Below are positions 18,666-28,251 of a stretch of DNA of 64,000 nucleotides, piece by piece. Position 1 is the stretch's first letter; each line of letters opens with the position of its first letter. Source of the DNA: Streptomyces sp. HD (GTDB lineage: Bacteria > Actinomycetota > Actinomycetes > Streptomycetales > Streptomycetaceae). The notes beneath the pieces are model-generated. The model made no database searches, was not told where the DNA came from, and was given only the letters and a program-made list of their open reading frames with translations. The position numbers and the translations under genes were made by a program. The DNA is taken from positions 142,245 to 206,244 of the forward strand of contig NZ_JAQMYP010000010.1 of the NCBI RefSeq assembly GCF_028369295.1, given 5' to 3'.

Positions 18666-19682
18666 GTGGCACACGGCAGCACACGCCCCACCAGCCGGGA
18701 CGTCGCCCAAGCCGCGGGCGTGTCCCAGGCCGCGGTCTCCCTCGTTCTCGGCGACAAATGGCGCGGCCGCGTCTCGGAGACCACAGCCGAACGCGTACGC
18801 CAGGCAGCCCGCGAACTCGGCTACCGGCCCAACCTCGCCGCCCGCAACCTCCGCCTCGGCCGCACCCGCACCGTACTCCTCGTCGTCCCCGCCCTCACCA
18901 CCGAATTCTTCGCCGGCGTCTACACCGGCGCCGCCCGCATCGCCGCCCGGCACGGCTTCGGCGTCGTCCTCTACCCCTCCCCCGAAGGCATCGGCCCCGC
19001 CCGCGACCCCTTCGCCTCCGCCCAGGCCGCCCTCGACGGCGTCATCGCCTCCTCCATGGCCGCCGACGCCCTCACCGCCATCCACGGCGACCAGCTCCCC
19101 CTCGTCATGCTCGACAGCGACCCGCAGGGCAGCCTCGGCGCCGCCACCGTCAACCTGGACATCGCGGACGGCGTACGACAGGTCGCCGAACACCTGCTCA
19201 GCCTCGGCCACCGCCGCATCCTCCACCTCGCCGCCGACGTGGCCTCCTGGACCTTCGAAGCACGCGCGCGTGAGCTGGCCGCACGGATCGGCGAGGTACC
19301 CGGCACATCCCTCCTCACGGTCAGCGCCCCCATCTCCATCGACGGCGCCCTGACCGCCACCATGACCGCACTCTCCGCCAAGGGCCCCCGCCCCACCGCC
19401 ATCGTCTGCGACGACGACAAACTCGCCGCCGGCGCCTACAAAGCCGTACGCCGCCTCGGCCTGCGCATCCCCGACGACATCTCCGTCACCGGCCTCGACG
19501 ACCTCGCCCTCGCCACCGCCATCGACCCCGAACTCACCACCGTCCGCCTGGACGCCGAACTCTTCGGCGAACGGGGCATGCAAGCCCTCCTGGCGGTCCT
19601 GGAAGGCCGCGCACCGGAAGCAGGCGACATTCCCGTCGAGCTCGTCGTACGAGGCTCCACAGCGCCACCCAGCGCGCCCTGA
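18666..19682 (+). CDS. LacI/GalR-family transcriptional regulator
   Basis: The 338-residue protein has an N-terminal helix-turn-helix with hinge (TSRDVAQAAGVSQAAVSLVLG then ERVRQAARELGYRPN, residues 8-55) and a periplasmic-binding-protein-like effector domain (RTRTVLLVVPALTTEFFAGVY through ISVTGLDDLALATAIDPELTTVR). It probably represses the divergent MFS gene and itself through the shared palindrome. The ligand is unknown; sugars or nucleosides are usual for the family. The start is GTG 18666 with GAAGGAG upstream; the frame is open further 5' but that part is antisense to the MFS gene. Confidence 0.9.
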   Translation: MAHGSTRPTSRDVAQAAGVSQAAVSLVLGDKWRGRVSETTAERVRQAARELGYRPNLAARNLRLGRTRTVLLVVPALTTEFFAGVYTGAARIAARHGFGVVLYPSPEGIGPARDPFASAQAALDGVIASSMAADALTAIHGDQLPLVMLDSDPQGSLGAATVNLDIADGVRQVAEHLLSLGHRRILHLAADVASWTFEARARELAARIGEVPGTSLLTVSAPISIDGALTATMTALSAKGPRPTAIVCDDDKLAAGAYKAVRRLGLRIPDDISVTGLDDLALATAIDPELTTVRLDAELFGERGMQALLAVLEGRAPEAGDIPVELVVRGSTAPPSAP

Positions 19683-19701
19683 ACACCACCGCGAAAACGC
19701 C

Positions 19702-19736
19702 CTGTGCCCCGGCCGAAAGATCGGACCGGGGCACAG
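19702..19736. terminator. Bidirectional hairpin between lacI-type gene and prcA
   Basis: CTGTGCCCCGG (19702-19712) pairs with CCGGGGCACAG (19726-19736). It lies between two convergent genes and can serve both. Confidence 0.75.
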
Positions 19737-19778
19737 CGCGGGCGAAACCAAACAGAACCAGCGGACGAAAGCTGAGGG

Positions 19779-19808
19779 CTGGGACTGGGACTGGGACTGG
19801 GACTGGGG
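19779..19808. repeat. CTGGGA hexanucleotide tandem repeat
   Basis: Four perfect CTGGGA units and a degenerate fifth lie directly beside the prcA stop codon (19811-19813), in the 3' untranslated region of the proteasome operon. Copy number may vary between strains. Confidence 0.8.
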
Positions 19809-19810
19809 GA

Positions 19811-20581
19811 CTACTCCTCGGAACTGTCCGAATCCTCGGAGCTCTCCCCGTTGTCGGCACTCTCGGCCTCGGTGGCCGCACCACCGGCCTCCAGCAGCCG
19901 ATCCAGCTGACGGCCGACGATGCGCTTGAACTTGCGCGACTGCGGACGCGTACGGTCCAGCACCGCGACCTCAAGCCGCTCCGCGGGAATCTCCCGCTGC
20001 GTCCCGTTCGACTCACGGGACAGAGCCTGAACGGCCAGCTTCAACGCCTCGGCGAGGCTCATGCCGTCCTGATGACGCTGGTCGAGATAGTTGCTGATCA
20101 GCTCGGCATTACCACCGACCGCCACCGAACCGTGCTCATCCACGATCGACCCGTCATGCGGCAACCGATAGATCTGGTCACCCTCCGGCGTCTCACCCAC
20201 CTCGGCAACGACCAACTCCACCTCATACGGCTTCTCGGCCGCCGAGGAGAAGATCGTGCCCAGCGTCTGAGCGTAGACATTGGCCAGACCACGCGCGGTC
20301 ACGTCATCACGGTCATAGGTGTACCCACGAAGATCGGCATACCGCACACCGCCGATCCGCAGGTTCTCGTACTCGTTGTACTTACCGGCCGCCGCGAAGC
20401 CGATCCGGTCATAGATCTCGCTGAACTTGTGCAGCGCACGGGACGGGTTCTCGCCGACGAACACGATGCCATCGGCATACTGCAGCACAACCAGGCTGCG
20501 ACCACGGGCGATGCCCTTGCGGGCGTACTCCGCCCGGTCGGCCATGGCCTGCTGGGGTGAGACATAGAACGGCGTCGACAC
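19811..20581 (-). CDS. prcA: 20S proteasome alpha subunit PrcA
   Basis: PrcA forms the outer seven-membered rings of the 20S core and gates substrate entry. The 256-residue protein has the alpha-type N-terminal gating segment ([22 protein letters not shown]) and the Ntn-hydrolase fold without an N-terminal Thr. The C-terminal 30 residues are acidic and Ser/Glu rich (ending SEDSDSSEE), as in other Streptomyces. The start is GTG 20581 with AAAGGGA upstream. It lies 59 bp after prcB; prcB, the HNH gene and pup are upstream on the same strand and probably in one operon. Confidence 0.97.
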   Translation of the reverse strand: MSTPFYVSPQQAMADRAEYARKGIARGRSLVVLQYADGIVFVGENPSRALHKFSEIYDRIGFAAAGKYNEYENLRIGGVRYADLRGYTYDRDDVTARGLANVYAQTLGTIFSSAAEKPYEVELVVAEVGETPEGDQIYRLPHDGSIVDEHGSVAVGGNAELISNYLDQRHQDGMSLAEALKLAVQALSRESNGTQREIPAERLEVAVLDRTRPQSRKFKRIVGRQLDRLLEAGGAATEAESADNGESSEDSDSSEE

Positions 20582-20640
20582 CGGTTATCCGTCCCTTTCT
20601 GTCGAAGTCACAGGATCACCTTGGTAAGACCGAACCGTCG

Positions 20641-21486
20641 CTACAGCAGCGCGGCCCGCGGGCCGTCGGGCTGCTCCAGACGCCGCTCCAGGATCGAACG
20701 GGCGATCTCGGAGGACTCGTCATCGCCGAGCCGACGGAAACCGTCATCGGTGATCACCGTGACGATCGGGTAGATCCGGCGGGCGACATCGGGACCACCG
20801 GTCGCCGAGTCGTCGTCAGCCGCGTCATACAGGGCCTGCACCACCAGCGTCGTGGCCTCGGCCTCACTCAGGTCATCACGGTAGAGCTTCTTCATGGCCC
20901 CGCGCGCGAAGATCGACCCCGAGCCGGTGGCGGCGTACCCCTGCTCCTCGGAACGACCACCGGTGACGTCGTACGAGAAGATCCGTCCCTTCTCCCGGTC
21001 CACGTCATACCCGGCGAAGAGCGGCACCACAGCCAGCCCCTGCATCGCCATGCCCAGATTGGACCGGATCATGGTCGACAACCGGTTCGCCTTGCCTTCG
21101 AGTGACAGCTGAGCGCCTTCAACCTTCTCGAAGTGCTCCAGCTCCAACTGGAAGAGCTTGACCATCTCGACGGCGAGACCGGCGGTGCCGGCGATACCGA
21201 CAGCCGAGTACTCGTCCGCCGGGAAGACCTTCTCGATGTCGCGCTGGGCGATGACGTTGCCCATGGTGGCGCGGCGGTCACCGGCGAGCACGACGCCCCC
21301 AGGGAACGTCGCGGCGACGATGGTCGTGCCATGCGGCGCCTCGATCACGCCCTGCGTGGGCGGGAGTTGACGCTTACCGGGCAGCAGCTCCGGCTGGTGG
21401 TCCGAGAGAAAGTCCATGAACGAGGACGACCCAGGCGTCAGGAAGGCAGCTGGTAGACGCCCGGTGCTACGAGTGTTGGCTTCCAC
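20641..21486 (-). CDS. prcB: 20S proteasome beta subunit PrcB
   Basis: PrcB carries the proteolytic site. From GTG 21486 the protein has 281 residues: a 53-residue propeptide ([20 protein letters not shown] and onwards to EAPHG) that is removed to expose Thr54 as the N-terminal nucleophile ([12 protein letters not shown]). Lys and Asp residues of the Ntn site lie in [13 protein letters not shown] and nearby. GAAGGAATCGC precedes the GTG, and the start matches the S. coelicolor protein as I know it. The gene start overlaps the 3' end of the endonuclease VII-like gene by 49 bp, suggesting translational coupling. Confidence 0.97.
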   Translation of the reverse strand: MEANTRSTGRLPAAFLTPGSSSFMDFLSDHQPELLPGKRQLPPTQGVIEAPHGTTIVAATFPGGVVLAGDRRATMGNVIAQRDIEKVFPADEYSAVGIAGTAGLAVEMVKLFQLELEHFEKVEGAQLSLEGKANRLSTMIRSNLGMAMQGLAVVPLFAGYDVDREKGRIFSYDVTGGRSEEQGYAATGSGSIFARGAMKKLYRDDLSEAEATTLVVQALYDAADDDSATGGPDVARRIYPIVTVITDDGFRRLGDDESSEIARSILERRLEQPDGPRAALL

Positions 21487-21887
21487 GCGATTCCTTCCAA
21501 GTAAGCGGCGGCCCGGCGGACGGCGTCGGGGTCGTCCCCCAACTTGCCGATGGCCGAATTGCAGTTGAAGCACAGTACGCCACGGACCCTACCCGTCTTG
21601 TGGCAGTGATCCACATGAACGGCCGGGGCCCTGAGACAGATCACGCGGAGGCCCGTCTGAGAGGCCACCATCTCGTCACGTCCGGCTTCGGTGAGGCCGT
21701 AATGGCGCTTGAGGTGACCCGCACGTCCCTTCGCCGCCCGACACGCCTTGCAGCTCGTGGACAGGCCGTCGGAGGCCGTGGCATTTCGATGCCACCCGTC
21801 ACGGGCCGATTTGTTCCGGGCGAAGGCTGCCCGCGGTTTGGCCTCTTTGCACCGCGAGCAGCACTTCACGCCTTCTTCGCTATCCAC
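21438..21887 (-). CDS. Endonuclease VII-like HNH nuclease
   Basis: The 149-residue protein resembles the recombination endonuclease VII/HNH family: an N-terminal zinc-ribbon-like pair ([23 protein letters not shown]) and a catalytic His-Cys region with [25 protein letters not shown], followed by [15 protein letters not shown]. It would bind zinc and cut DNA or branched DNA. It sits between pup and prcB, and its last 49 bp overlap prcB, so it belongs to the proteasome operon. A nuclease there is unusual; relatives occur at this place in other Streptomyces as I recall, which argues against a recent insertion. The target is unknown. Confidence 0.85.
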   Translation of the reverse strand: MDSEEGVKCCSRCKEAKPRAAFARNKSARDGWHRNATASDGLSTSCKACRAAKGRAGHLKRHYGLTEAGRDEMVASQTGLRVICLRAPAVHVDHCHKTGRVRGVLCFNCNSAIGKLGDDPDAVRRAAAYLEGIAWKPTLVAPGVYQLPS

Positions 21888-21919
21888 CTTTAGAGCCCCC
21901 GCGGCCTTCGATTCGAAGG

Positions 21920-22138
21920 CTACTCGCCGCCCTTCTGAACGAAGCTTCGAACGAAGTCCTCCGCATTCTCCTCAAGGACATCGTCGATCTCGTCCAGAAC
22001 CGAGTCGACGTCATCGCTCAGCTTCTCTTGCCGCTCCTTGAGGTCCTCAGAAGCCTGCGTCTCTGCCGCCTGCTCCTCGACCTCCTCAGTAGAGCGCGTG
22101 GCCTTCTGCTGTCCGCCGCCGGTGTCCTTGGTTGCCAT
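21920..22138 (-). CDS. pup: Prokaryotic ubiquitin-like protein Pup
   Basis: Pup is the small disordered tag attached by PafA. The 72-residue protein starts MATKDTGGGQQKATRSTEEV and contains the Mpa-binding helix region (SDDVDSVLDEIDDVLEENAEDFVRSFV) before the C-terminus QKGGE. The last codon is GAG, so the terminal residue is already Glu and needs no deamidation by Dop. The start is ATG 22138 with GTGAGGGAT upstream; the longer reading frame is not family-like. It is upstream of the HNH gene and downstream of dop. Confidence 0.97.
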   Translation of the reverse strand: MATKDTGGGQQKATRSTEEVEEQAAETQASEDLKERQEKLSDDVDSVLDEIDDVLEENAEDFVRSFVQKGGE

Positions 22139-22327
22139 ATCCCTCACCCCGCTCAGTTCGCCCGACATGGTCGACAGGTCGGCTTTCCTGCCGATCGGTG
22201 ATGATCAGACCCTACAAGCCGGGTCTGACATCGGCCCCGCAGTTTCTCCAACGTACGGGGGCCACCTCGATGATTCCCGGCGGCCGGGTTTTCCACCCTG
22301 TCCGGCCGGTACCTTCCGGGTGTCCGG

Positions 22328-23839
22328 TCAGCCGCCTGACAGGACCCTGACCAGGTCTTCTGCGGTGCGGCAGCGGTCCAGGAGCTCCTTGACGTGATTT
22401 CGCGTTCCGCGAAGCGGTTCGAGGGTTGGAACGCGCTGGAGTGAGTCCCGCCCGGGCAGGTCGAAGATGACCGAGTCCCAGGAGGCGGCGGCGACGTCGT
22501 CGGCGTACTGCTCCAGGCAGCGGCCGCGGAAGTACGCGCGTGTGTCCTCCGGCGGCGTCGCCTTGGCCTGTTCGACGGTTTCCTCGTCCAGGAGTCGCTT
22601 GATGCGTCCGCGAGCCGCGAGGCGGTTGTAGAGGCCCTTCTCGGGACGTACGTCGGCGTACTGGAGGTCGAGGAGGTGGAGCTTGGCGGCGTCCCAGTCG
22701 AGGCCGTCGCGGCGGCGGTAGCCCTCCATGAGCTCTCGCTTGGCGACCCAGTCCAGTTCGCCGGCGAGGCTCATCGGGTCGCGTTCGAGGCGGTTGAGGG
22801 TGTCCTCCCAGCGGCTCAGGACGTCCTTGGTCTGTTCGTCGGCGTCGGCGCCGAAGCGCTCCTCCACGTATTTGCGGGACAGCTCGTAGTACTCCATCTG
22901 GAGCTGGACCGCGGTGAGTGTGCGGCCGCTGCGCAGCGTGACCAGGCGCTGCAGGGACGGGTCGTGCGAGACCTGGTGGAGGGTGCGTACGGGCTGGTCG
23001 ACGGCGAGGTCGACGGCGATGAAGCTGTCCTCGATCATCGACAGGACGAGGGCTGTGGTGCCGAGCTTGAGGTAGGTGGAGATCTCCGAGAGGTTGGCGT
23101 CGCCGATGATCACATGGAGGCGGCGGTATTTCTCGGCGTCGGCGTGGGGCTCGTCGCGGGTGTTGATGATCGGGCGCTTGAGGGTCGTCTCCAGTCCTAC
23201 TTCGACCTCGAAGTAGTCGGCGCGCTGGCTGAGCTGGAAGCCGTGTTCGTGGCCGTCCTGGCCGATGCCGACGCGGCCGGCTCCGGCGAAGACCTGGCGG
23301 GAGATGAAGAAGGGGGTGAGGTGGCGCACGATGTCGGAGAAGGGGGTTTCCCGCTTCATGAGGTAGTTCTCGTGCGTGCCGTAGGAGGCGCCCTTGTTGT
23401 CGGTGTTGTTCTTGTAGAGGTGGATCGGCTGGGCGCCGGGCAGCTGGGCTGCCCGTTCGGCGGCTTCTGCCATGATGCGTTCGCCGGCCTTGTCCCAGAG
23501 GACGGCGTCGCGTGGGTTGGTGACCTCGGGGGCGCTGTATTCGGGGTGTGCGTGGTCGACGTAGAGCCTTGCGCCATTGGTGAGGATGACGTTGGCCAGG
23601 CCGATGTCCTCGTCGGTGAGCTGGCTGGCGTCGGCGGCCTCGCGGGCGAGGTCGAAGCCTCGCGCGTCCCGCAGCGGGTTCTCCTCCTCGAAGTCCCAGC
23701 GGGCCCGGCGGGCCCGGTGCATCGCCGCCGCGTAGGCGTTGACGATCTGGGATGAGGTGAGCATGGCATTGGCGTTGGGGTGCCCGGGGACGGAGATGCC
23801 GTACTCCGTCTCGATGCCCATTACTCGCCGTACGGTCAT
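22328..23839 (-). CDS. dop: Depupylase/deamidase Dop
   Basis: Dop removes Pup from substrates and, where needed, deamidates Pup. The 503-residue protein opens [20 protein letters not shown], includes the Dop-specific loop (about residues 38-78) missing in PafA, and has Asp95 in [18 protein letters not shown], the expected catalytic nucleophile. [21 protein letters not shown] and [21 protein letters not shown] are shared with PafA. ATG 23839 has a near-perfect AGGAGG 6 bp upstream. Because Pup here ends in Glu, depupylation is the likely main activity. pup lies 189 bp downstream. Confidence 0.97.
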   Translation of the reverse strand: MTVRRVMGIETEYGISVPGHPNANAMLTSSQIVNAYAAAMHRARRARWDFEEENPLRDARGFDLAREAADASQLTDEDIGLANVILTNGARLYVDHAHPEYSAPEVTNPRDAVLWDKAGERIMAEAAERAAQLPGAQPIHLYKNNTDNKGASYGTHENYLMKRETPFSDIVRHLTPFFISRQVFAGAGRVGIGQDGHEHGFQLSQRADYFEVEVGLETTLKRPIINTRDEPHADAEKYRRLHVIIGDANLSEISTYLKLGTTALVLSMIEDSFIAVDLAVDQPVRTLHQVSHDPSLQRLVTLRSGRTLTAVQLQMEYYELSRKYVEERFGADADEQTKDVLSRWEDTLNRLERDPMSLAGELDWVAKRELMEGYRRRDGLDWDAAKLHLLDLQYADVRPEKGLYNRLAARGRIKRLLDEETVEQAKATPPEDTRAYFRGRCLEQYADDVAAASWDSVIFDLPGRDSLQRVPTLEPLRGTRNHVKELLDRCRTAEDLVRVLSGG

Positions 23840-24041
23840 GCGGCCCTCCTTGCCCGGCGGCACCCTCGGTCATGGGCGCCGCACAAGTACCGCTGGCGCT
23901 CGGTTGCGTGTGCGGTGCCCGTCCCCGCACTGCGCGACTCGGCGGTACGGAAGAGCCTAGAACGCCTTTGCGCTGGTGGGGAGATCATTTGCGTCATTGC
24001 CTTGCACGCCTTGTGGTCCGGTGGTGGCCGGAAAAACAGTG

Positions 24042-24074
24042 GGCTGCGGATACCCGGTGAGGGCACCCGCAGCC
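24042..24074 (-). terminator. Rho-independent terminator of mpa
   Basis: On the minus strand GGCTGCGGGTGCC pairs with GGTATCCGCAGCC and is followed by CACTGTTTTT, a clear T run. It lies 11 bp after the mpa stop and 200 bp before dop, so dop probably has its own promoter in 23840-24040. Confidence 0.85.
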
Positions 24075-24084
24075 GCCCTGTCTT

Positions 24085-25851
24085 TTACAGGTACTGACCG
24101 GTGTTGGCCACCGTGTCGATGGAGCGTCCGGTGTCCGCGCCCTGCTTTCCGGTGATGAGGGTGCGGATGTAGACGATCCGCTCGCCCTTCTTTCCGGAGA
24201 TCCGGGCCCAGTCGTCCGGGTTGGTGGTGTTGGGCAGGTCCTCGTTCTCCTTGAACTCGTCCACGCATGCCTGGAGGAGGTGGGAGACGCGCAGGCCCTT
24301 CTGGTTGTGTTCGAGGAAGTCCTTGATCGCCATTTTCTTGGCGCGACCCACGATGTTCTCGATCATGGCGCCGGAGTTGAAGTCCTTGAAGTAGAGGACT
24401 TCCTTGTCGCCGTTGGCGTAGGTGACTTCCAGGAAGCGGTTTTCCTCGGATTCGGCGTACATCTGCTCGACGGCGGTCTGGATCATGCTCTGGACCGTGG
24501 TCGCCTTGCTGCCGCCGTGCTCGCCGAGGTCTTCGGAGTGCAGCGGGAGGCGTTCTGTGAGGTACTTGCCGAAGATGTCCTTGGCGGCCTCGGCGTCGGG
24601 ACGTTCGATCTTGATCTTCACGTCCAGGCGGCCGGGGCGCAGGATGGCGGGGTCGATCATGTCCTCGCGGTTGGAGGCGCCGATCACGACCACGTTCTGC
24701 AGGCCTTCGACACCGTCGATCTCGGCGAGCAGCTGGGGGACGATGGTGTTCTCCACGTCCGAGCTGACGCCCGAGCCGCGGGTGCGGAAGAGGGATTCCA
24801 TCTCGTCGAAGAAGACGATGACGGGGGTGCCTTCGCTGGCCTTTTCACGCGCACGCTGGAAGACGAGGCGGATCTGCCGCTCGGTCTCACCGACGTACTT
24901 GTTGAGGAGCTCGGGGCCCTTGATGTTGAGGAAGAAGCTCTTGCCGGCGGCCACTCCGGTCACTTCGGCGACCTTTTTGGCCAGTGAGTTGGCGACGGCC
25001 TTGGCGATGAGTGTCTTGCCGCATCCGGGCGGCCCGTAGAGCAGGACGCCCTTGGGCGGGCGCAGTTCGTGCTCCTTGAACAGGTCGGGGTAGAGGTATG
25101 GCAGCTCGACGGCGTCGCGGATGGCCTCGATCTGGCCCCCGAGGCCGCCGATCTGCTCGTACCCGATGTCGGGTACCTCTTCGAGGACGAGCTCCTCGAC
25201 CTCGCTCTTGGGGACGATCTCGTAGACGTAGCCGGAGCGGGGTTCGAGCAGCAGGGCGTCACCGGGGCGGATGTTCACGCCGCGCAGCGGCTCGGCGAGC
25301 CGTACCACCCGTTCCTCGTCGGTGTGCCCGAGTACCAGGGCACGCTCGCCGTCCTCAAGGATCTCCTTGAGGGTGACGATGTCGCCGACGCTCTCGAACT
25401 CCATGGCTTCGACCACGTTGAGCGCTTCGTTGAGCATTACTTCCTGGCCGCGCCGGAGGTCGTCGAGTTCGACGCTCGGGCTGACGTTCACGCGGAGTTT
25501 GCGGCCTCCGGTGAAGATGTCGGCGGTGCCGTCCTCGTTGGCTTGCAGGAAGACACCGAAGCCGGCCGGTGGCTGTGCGAGCCGGTCGACTTCTTCCTTG
25601 AGGGCCACGATCTGGTCGCGGGCCTCACGGAGCGTGTTCGCGAGTCGCTCGTTCTGTGCGGATACGCCGGCCAGGTTGGTCTGCAGCTCGACGATCCGCT
25701 CTTCGAGAATCCTCGTGTGTCGCGGAGAGTCGGCGAGCTTGCGTCGCAGGACGGCGATCTCCTGCTCAAGGTAGGCAATCTGCCCGGCCGGGTCCTCGGA
25801 CCCTCGTCCCGGGCGGATGCCGCGGTTCATGTCGTCGTCGTGGGCTGCCAC
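24085..25851 (-). CDS. mpa: Proteasome-associated AAA+ ATPase Mpa/ARC
   Basis: This hexameric ATPase recognises pupylated proteins, unfolds them and feeds them to the 20S core. The 588-residue protein has an N-terminal coiled coil (about residues 20-75) that binds Pup, tandem OB domains, Walker A GPPGCGKT, Walker [12 protein letters not shown], and sensor/arginine residues in [14 protein letters not shown]. It ends in QYL, the gate-opening tail that docks on the alpha ring. GTG 25851 is preceded by GGAGGAGGTGAGG; a TTG 18 bases upstream includes this ribosome site and is unlikely. It is divergent from the ferredoxin gene. Confidence 0.96.
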   Translation of the reverse strand: MAAHDDDMNRGIRPGRGSEDPAGQIAYLEQEIAVLRRKLADSPRHTRILEERIVELQTNLAGVSAQNERLANTLREARDQIVALKEEVDRLAQPPAGFGVFLQANEDGTADIFTGGRKLRVNVSPSVELDDLRRGQEVMLNEALNVVEAMEFESVGDIVTLKEILEDGERALVLGHTDEERVVRLAEPLRGVNIRPGDALLLEPRSGYVYEIVPKSEVEELVLEEVPDIGYEQIGGLGGQIEAIRDAVELPYLYPDLFKEHELRPPKGVLLYGPPGCGKTLIAKAVANSLAKKVAEVTGVAAGKSFFLNIKGPELLNKYVGETERQIRLVFQRAREKASEGTPVIVFFDEMESLFRTRGSGVSSDVENTIVPQLLAEIDGVEGLQNVVVIGASNREDMIDPAILRPGRLDVKIKIERPDAEAAKDIFGKYLTERLPLHSEDLGEHGGSKATTVQSMIQTAVEQMYAESEENRFLEVTYANGDKEVLYFKDFNSGAMIENIVGRAKKMAIKDFLEHNQKGLRVSHLLQACVDEFKENEDLPNTTNPDDWARISGKKGERIVYIRTLITGKQGADTGRSIDTVANTGQYL

Positions 25852-26096
25852 GGTCCTCACCTCCTCCAAGGGGAGCTGGACGCTTCCAGACCCTACCTGG
25901 GTGGGTGTCGATTGAAACCCCTAGATCACAAAGACGGTCGGGGTGTGTCCGATCTTCACCCTTGCGCTCTCCCTCACGCCAGGGGAATACCCACCGCACA
26001 TGATTGGAACCCAGGCAGAGGTAGGGTCAAAGGGTTCAACACCCGTCAGAGCTGGCCGGATTCCCGTACGGCTCGGGGCAGGAAGCGGTAGGAGAG

Positions 26097-26402
26097 ATGA
26101 GCGTGGAACAGGCGGCCGGGGTCGAGGGTGAGGCGCTGGAGGTCTGGATCGATCAGGATCTCTGTACCGGTGACGGGATCTGTGCCCAGTACGCCCCTGA
26201 GGTGTTCGAGCTGGACATCGACGGTCTGGCCTATGTGAAGGGCTCGGAGGACGAGCTCCTGCAGGCCAAGGGGGCGACAACGCCCGTGCCGCTGCCGCTT
26301 CTCACGGATGTGGTGGACTCGGCGAAGGAATGTCCGGGCGACTGCATCCACGTACGTCGGGTTTCGGACAAGGTCGAGGTGTTCGGCCCGGACGCCGAGT
26401 GA
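26097..26402 (+). CDS. Single-cluster ferredoxin with CxxDxxC motif
   Basis: The 101-residue protein has ligands C23-x2-D26-x2-C29 and C79-P, the arrangement of [3Fe-4S] or Asp-ligated [4Fe-4S] ferredoxins; an extra Cys83 lies four residues after C79. It probably donates electrons to a cytochrome P450 or similar enzyme encoded elsewhere. ATG 26097 follows GGTAGGAG with good spacing. It lies divergent to mpa and convergent with the secreted protein gene; Streptomyces and mycobacteria commonly carry such a gene next to the proteasome locus, but no functional link is known to me. Confidence 0.9.
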   Translation: MSVEQAAGVEGEALEVWIDQDLCTGDGICAQYAPEVFELDIDGLAYVKGSEDELLQAKGATTPVPLPLLTDVVDSAKECPGDCIHVRRVSDKVEVFGPDAE

Positions 26403-26461
26403 CCTTGCCTGTACGGGCTGTTACGACTGTCTGATTTCTCACAACGGTCGGTGGCGTGGGG

Positions 26462-27040
26462 TCAGACGCTGTGTGCACCGGAGGGTGTCGAGCGGACGAA
26501 CGCGCCATTTTTCCACTGCCACTTCGCGCTGTTCCTCACGTCGGGGCAGCAGCGCGGCACGTCCTCGGTGGAGTAGCCGAGGAGGTCGGTGACGACGGCT
26601 TCGTCACGCACGGCGATGTCACTGACGGTGATGCCCTCTTTGGGGTTCACGAGGGTCGCGACGACGCGGGGCGCGTTCGTCCCGGCGCCCTGGGTGAGGA
26701 CGTAGACACCGTCGGGCGGGGTGCCCATGGGGGAGTCGCAGTGCACGACGGCCACGGTTTCGGGGCTGCCGTCGCCGTCGAGGTCTCCGGTGGCCTTTTT
26801 GACCACGACCGCTTTCACGGGGCCGCATTCGAGCGGGAAGTCGACGTGCGCCGGGTCGGGGGGTGTGGTGACCGTGGTGGGTTTCTTCGCGTCCGGGCCG
26901 GCTGTCTGGGCCGCTGTCGCCGAGTTGGGCTGCAGGACCGAGGAGAGGGCCACGACTGCGGCGACCGCTGTGGCGGTGGCGAGCCAGTGGATCGGTCGGG
27001 TGTGGGTGTGTGCCAGTTCCGGGACGGCGGATTGCTGCAC
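26462..27040 (-). CDS. Secreted protein with an FG-GAP-like calcium motif
   Basis: I do not recognise a named family. The 192-residue product has an N-terminal membrane or signal segment (WLATATAVAAVVALSSVL) after a polar start, then a short Pro/Thr linker and a compact domain containing GDLDGDGSPETVAVV, which resembles the DxDxDG loop of FG-GAP/VCBS repeats. Cys residues at CGPVK, HCDSP and RCCPD suggest disulfides. GTG 27040 is preceded by AGGAG with 10-base spacing; the 19 upstream residues are Pro-rich and not family-like. It is convergent with the ferredoxin gene and has no evident partner. Confidence 0.72.
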   Translation of the reverse strand: MQQSAVPELAHTHTRPIHWLATATAVAAVVALSSVLQPNSATAAQTAGPDAKKPTTVTTPPDPAHVDFPLECGPVKAVVVKKATGDLDGDGSPETVAVVHCDSPMGTPPDGVYVLTQGAGTNAPRVVATLVNPKEGITVSDIAVRDEAVVTDLLGYSTEDVPRCCPDVRNSAKWQWKNGAFVRSTPSGAHSV

Positions 27041-27218
27041 TAGGAGCGTCTCCTGTGAGGGCTGTGCCGGTGGGGGGGGTGGCCAGCATGGTGCCATACG
27101 TCACAGTGCGGGGGAACGGCGGGGGTGTGTAGTTACGGTGCCGGATGTCTGGCGGTCGGGGGTGCACGGGGGGCGTGTGGGGCTCGCAGGTGTCGCTTGT
27201 ATGCCCTGCGTCAACGGA

Positions 27219-27271
27219 AAGGCGCTGTGGTCGAGTTCTGCGGGGGTTCCGGGAACTCGGCCACAGCGCTT
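27219..27271 (-). terminator. Hairpin after the tRNA methyltransferase gene
   Basis: AAGGCGCTGTGGTCGAGTTC pairs with GAACTCGGCCACAGCGCTT with one bulge, 28 bp downstream of the trmI stop on the minus strand. Confidence 0.7.
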
Positions 27272-27298
27272 GTACGTTGGTTGCGGCACCGGGCCGTC

Positions 27299-28201
27299 TC
27301 AGCGGCCGGTGCCTCCGTCGGCGTTGGGGCCTTCGTAGTCCTCGCCGTAAGCGCCCTTGGCGGGGCGGCGGCGGCGCATGGGTGGCTCGACTCCGTCGGC
27401 GAGGCGGCGGGCGGTGAGCAGGAAGCCGGTGTGGCCGATCATCCGGTGGTCGGGACGGACGGCCAGGCCCTCGATGTGCCAGTTGCGGATCATCGTCTCC
27501 CAGGCGGTCGGCTCGTTGAAGCAGCCGATCTCGCGGATGGACTCGACGGTCCGGGCGAGCTGGGTGGTGGTGGCGACGTAGCAGCAGACGATGCCGCCGG
27601 GGACGAGTGCCTTGGAGACGGCCTCCAGGCATTCCCAGGGGGCGAGCATGTCGAGGATGACGCGGTCGACGTCGGTGTCGGACAGGTTGTCCTGGAGGTC
27701 GCCCACGGTGAGCTGCCAGGCGGGGTGGGGGCCGCCGAAGTAGCGCTCCACGTTCTGCTTGGCGATGTCGGCGAAGTCCTCGCGGCGCTCGTAGGAGTGC
27801 AGCATGCCCTGGTCGCCGATGGCGCGCAGCAGGAAGCTGCTGAGCGAGCCGGAGCCGACGCCGGCCTCGACGACGCGGGCGCCGGGGAAGATGTCGGCGA
27901 AGGCGAGGATCTGCCCCGCGTCCTTCGGGTAGACGACGGCTGCCCCGCGGGGCATGGACAGGACGTAGTCGGGGAGCAGGGGGCGCAGCGCGAGGTAGGC
28001 GACGTTCCCGGTGGTGCGGACAACGCTGCCCTCGGGAGCACCGATCAGTTCGTCGTGCGGGAAGGAACCCTTGTGGGTGTGGAAGTTCTTCCCGGCTTCG
28101 AGCGTGAACGTGTAGTGGCGGCCCTTGGGGTCGGTCAGCTGAACCTGGTCCCCGACCTTGAAGGGCCCGCGCCTGCGGGCGGCACCGGTCGGTTCGGACA
28201 T
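27299..28201 (-). CDS. trmI: tRNA (adenine-N1)-methyltransferase TrmI
   Basis: TrmI methylates N1 of A58 in the T-loop of tRNAs using S-adenosylmethionine. The 300-residue protein has an N-terminal beta domain (FKVGDQVQLTDPKGRHYTFTLEAG), the SAM motif I VVEAGVGSGSLSSFLLRAIG, acidic motif ERREDFADIAKQNVERYFG, and the catalytic VDRVILDMLAPWE. The length fits the family. Its C-terminus is a basic tail (RRRRPAKG). In M. tuberculosis the orthologue is also near mpa and the RecB nuclease, as here. The start ATG 28201 has a weak ribosome site. Confidence 0.94.
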   Translation of the reverse strand: MSEPTGAARRRGPFKVGDQVQLTDPKGRHYTFTLEAGKNFHTHKGSFPHDELIGAPEGSVVRTTGNVAYLALRPLLPDYVLSMPRGAAVVYPKDAGQILAFADIFPGARVVEAGVGSGSLSSFLLRAIGDQGMLHSYERREDFADIAKQNVERYFGGPHPAWQLTVGDLQDNLSDTDVDRVILDMLAPWECLEAVSKALVPGGIVCCYVATTTQLARTVESIREIGCFNEPTAWETMIRNWHIEGLAVRPDHRMIGHTGFLLTARRLADGVEPPMRRRRPAKGAYGEDYEGPNADGGTGR

Positions 28202-28251
28202 GTGAACAGCCTACCGGGGTTTGTGGGGGCCGCCGACCACCGCGTCGGAGG

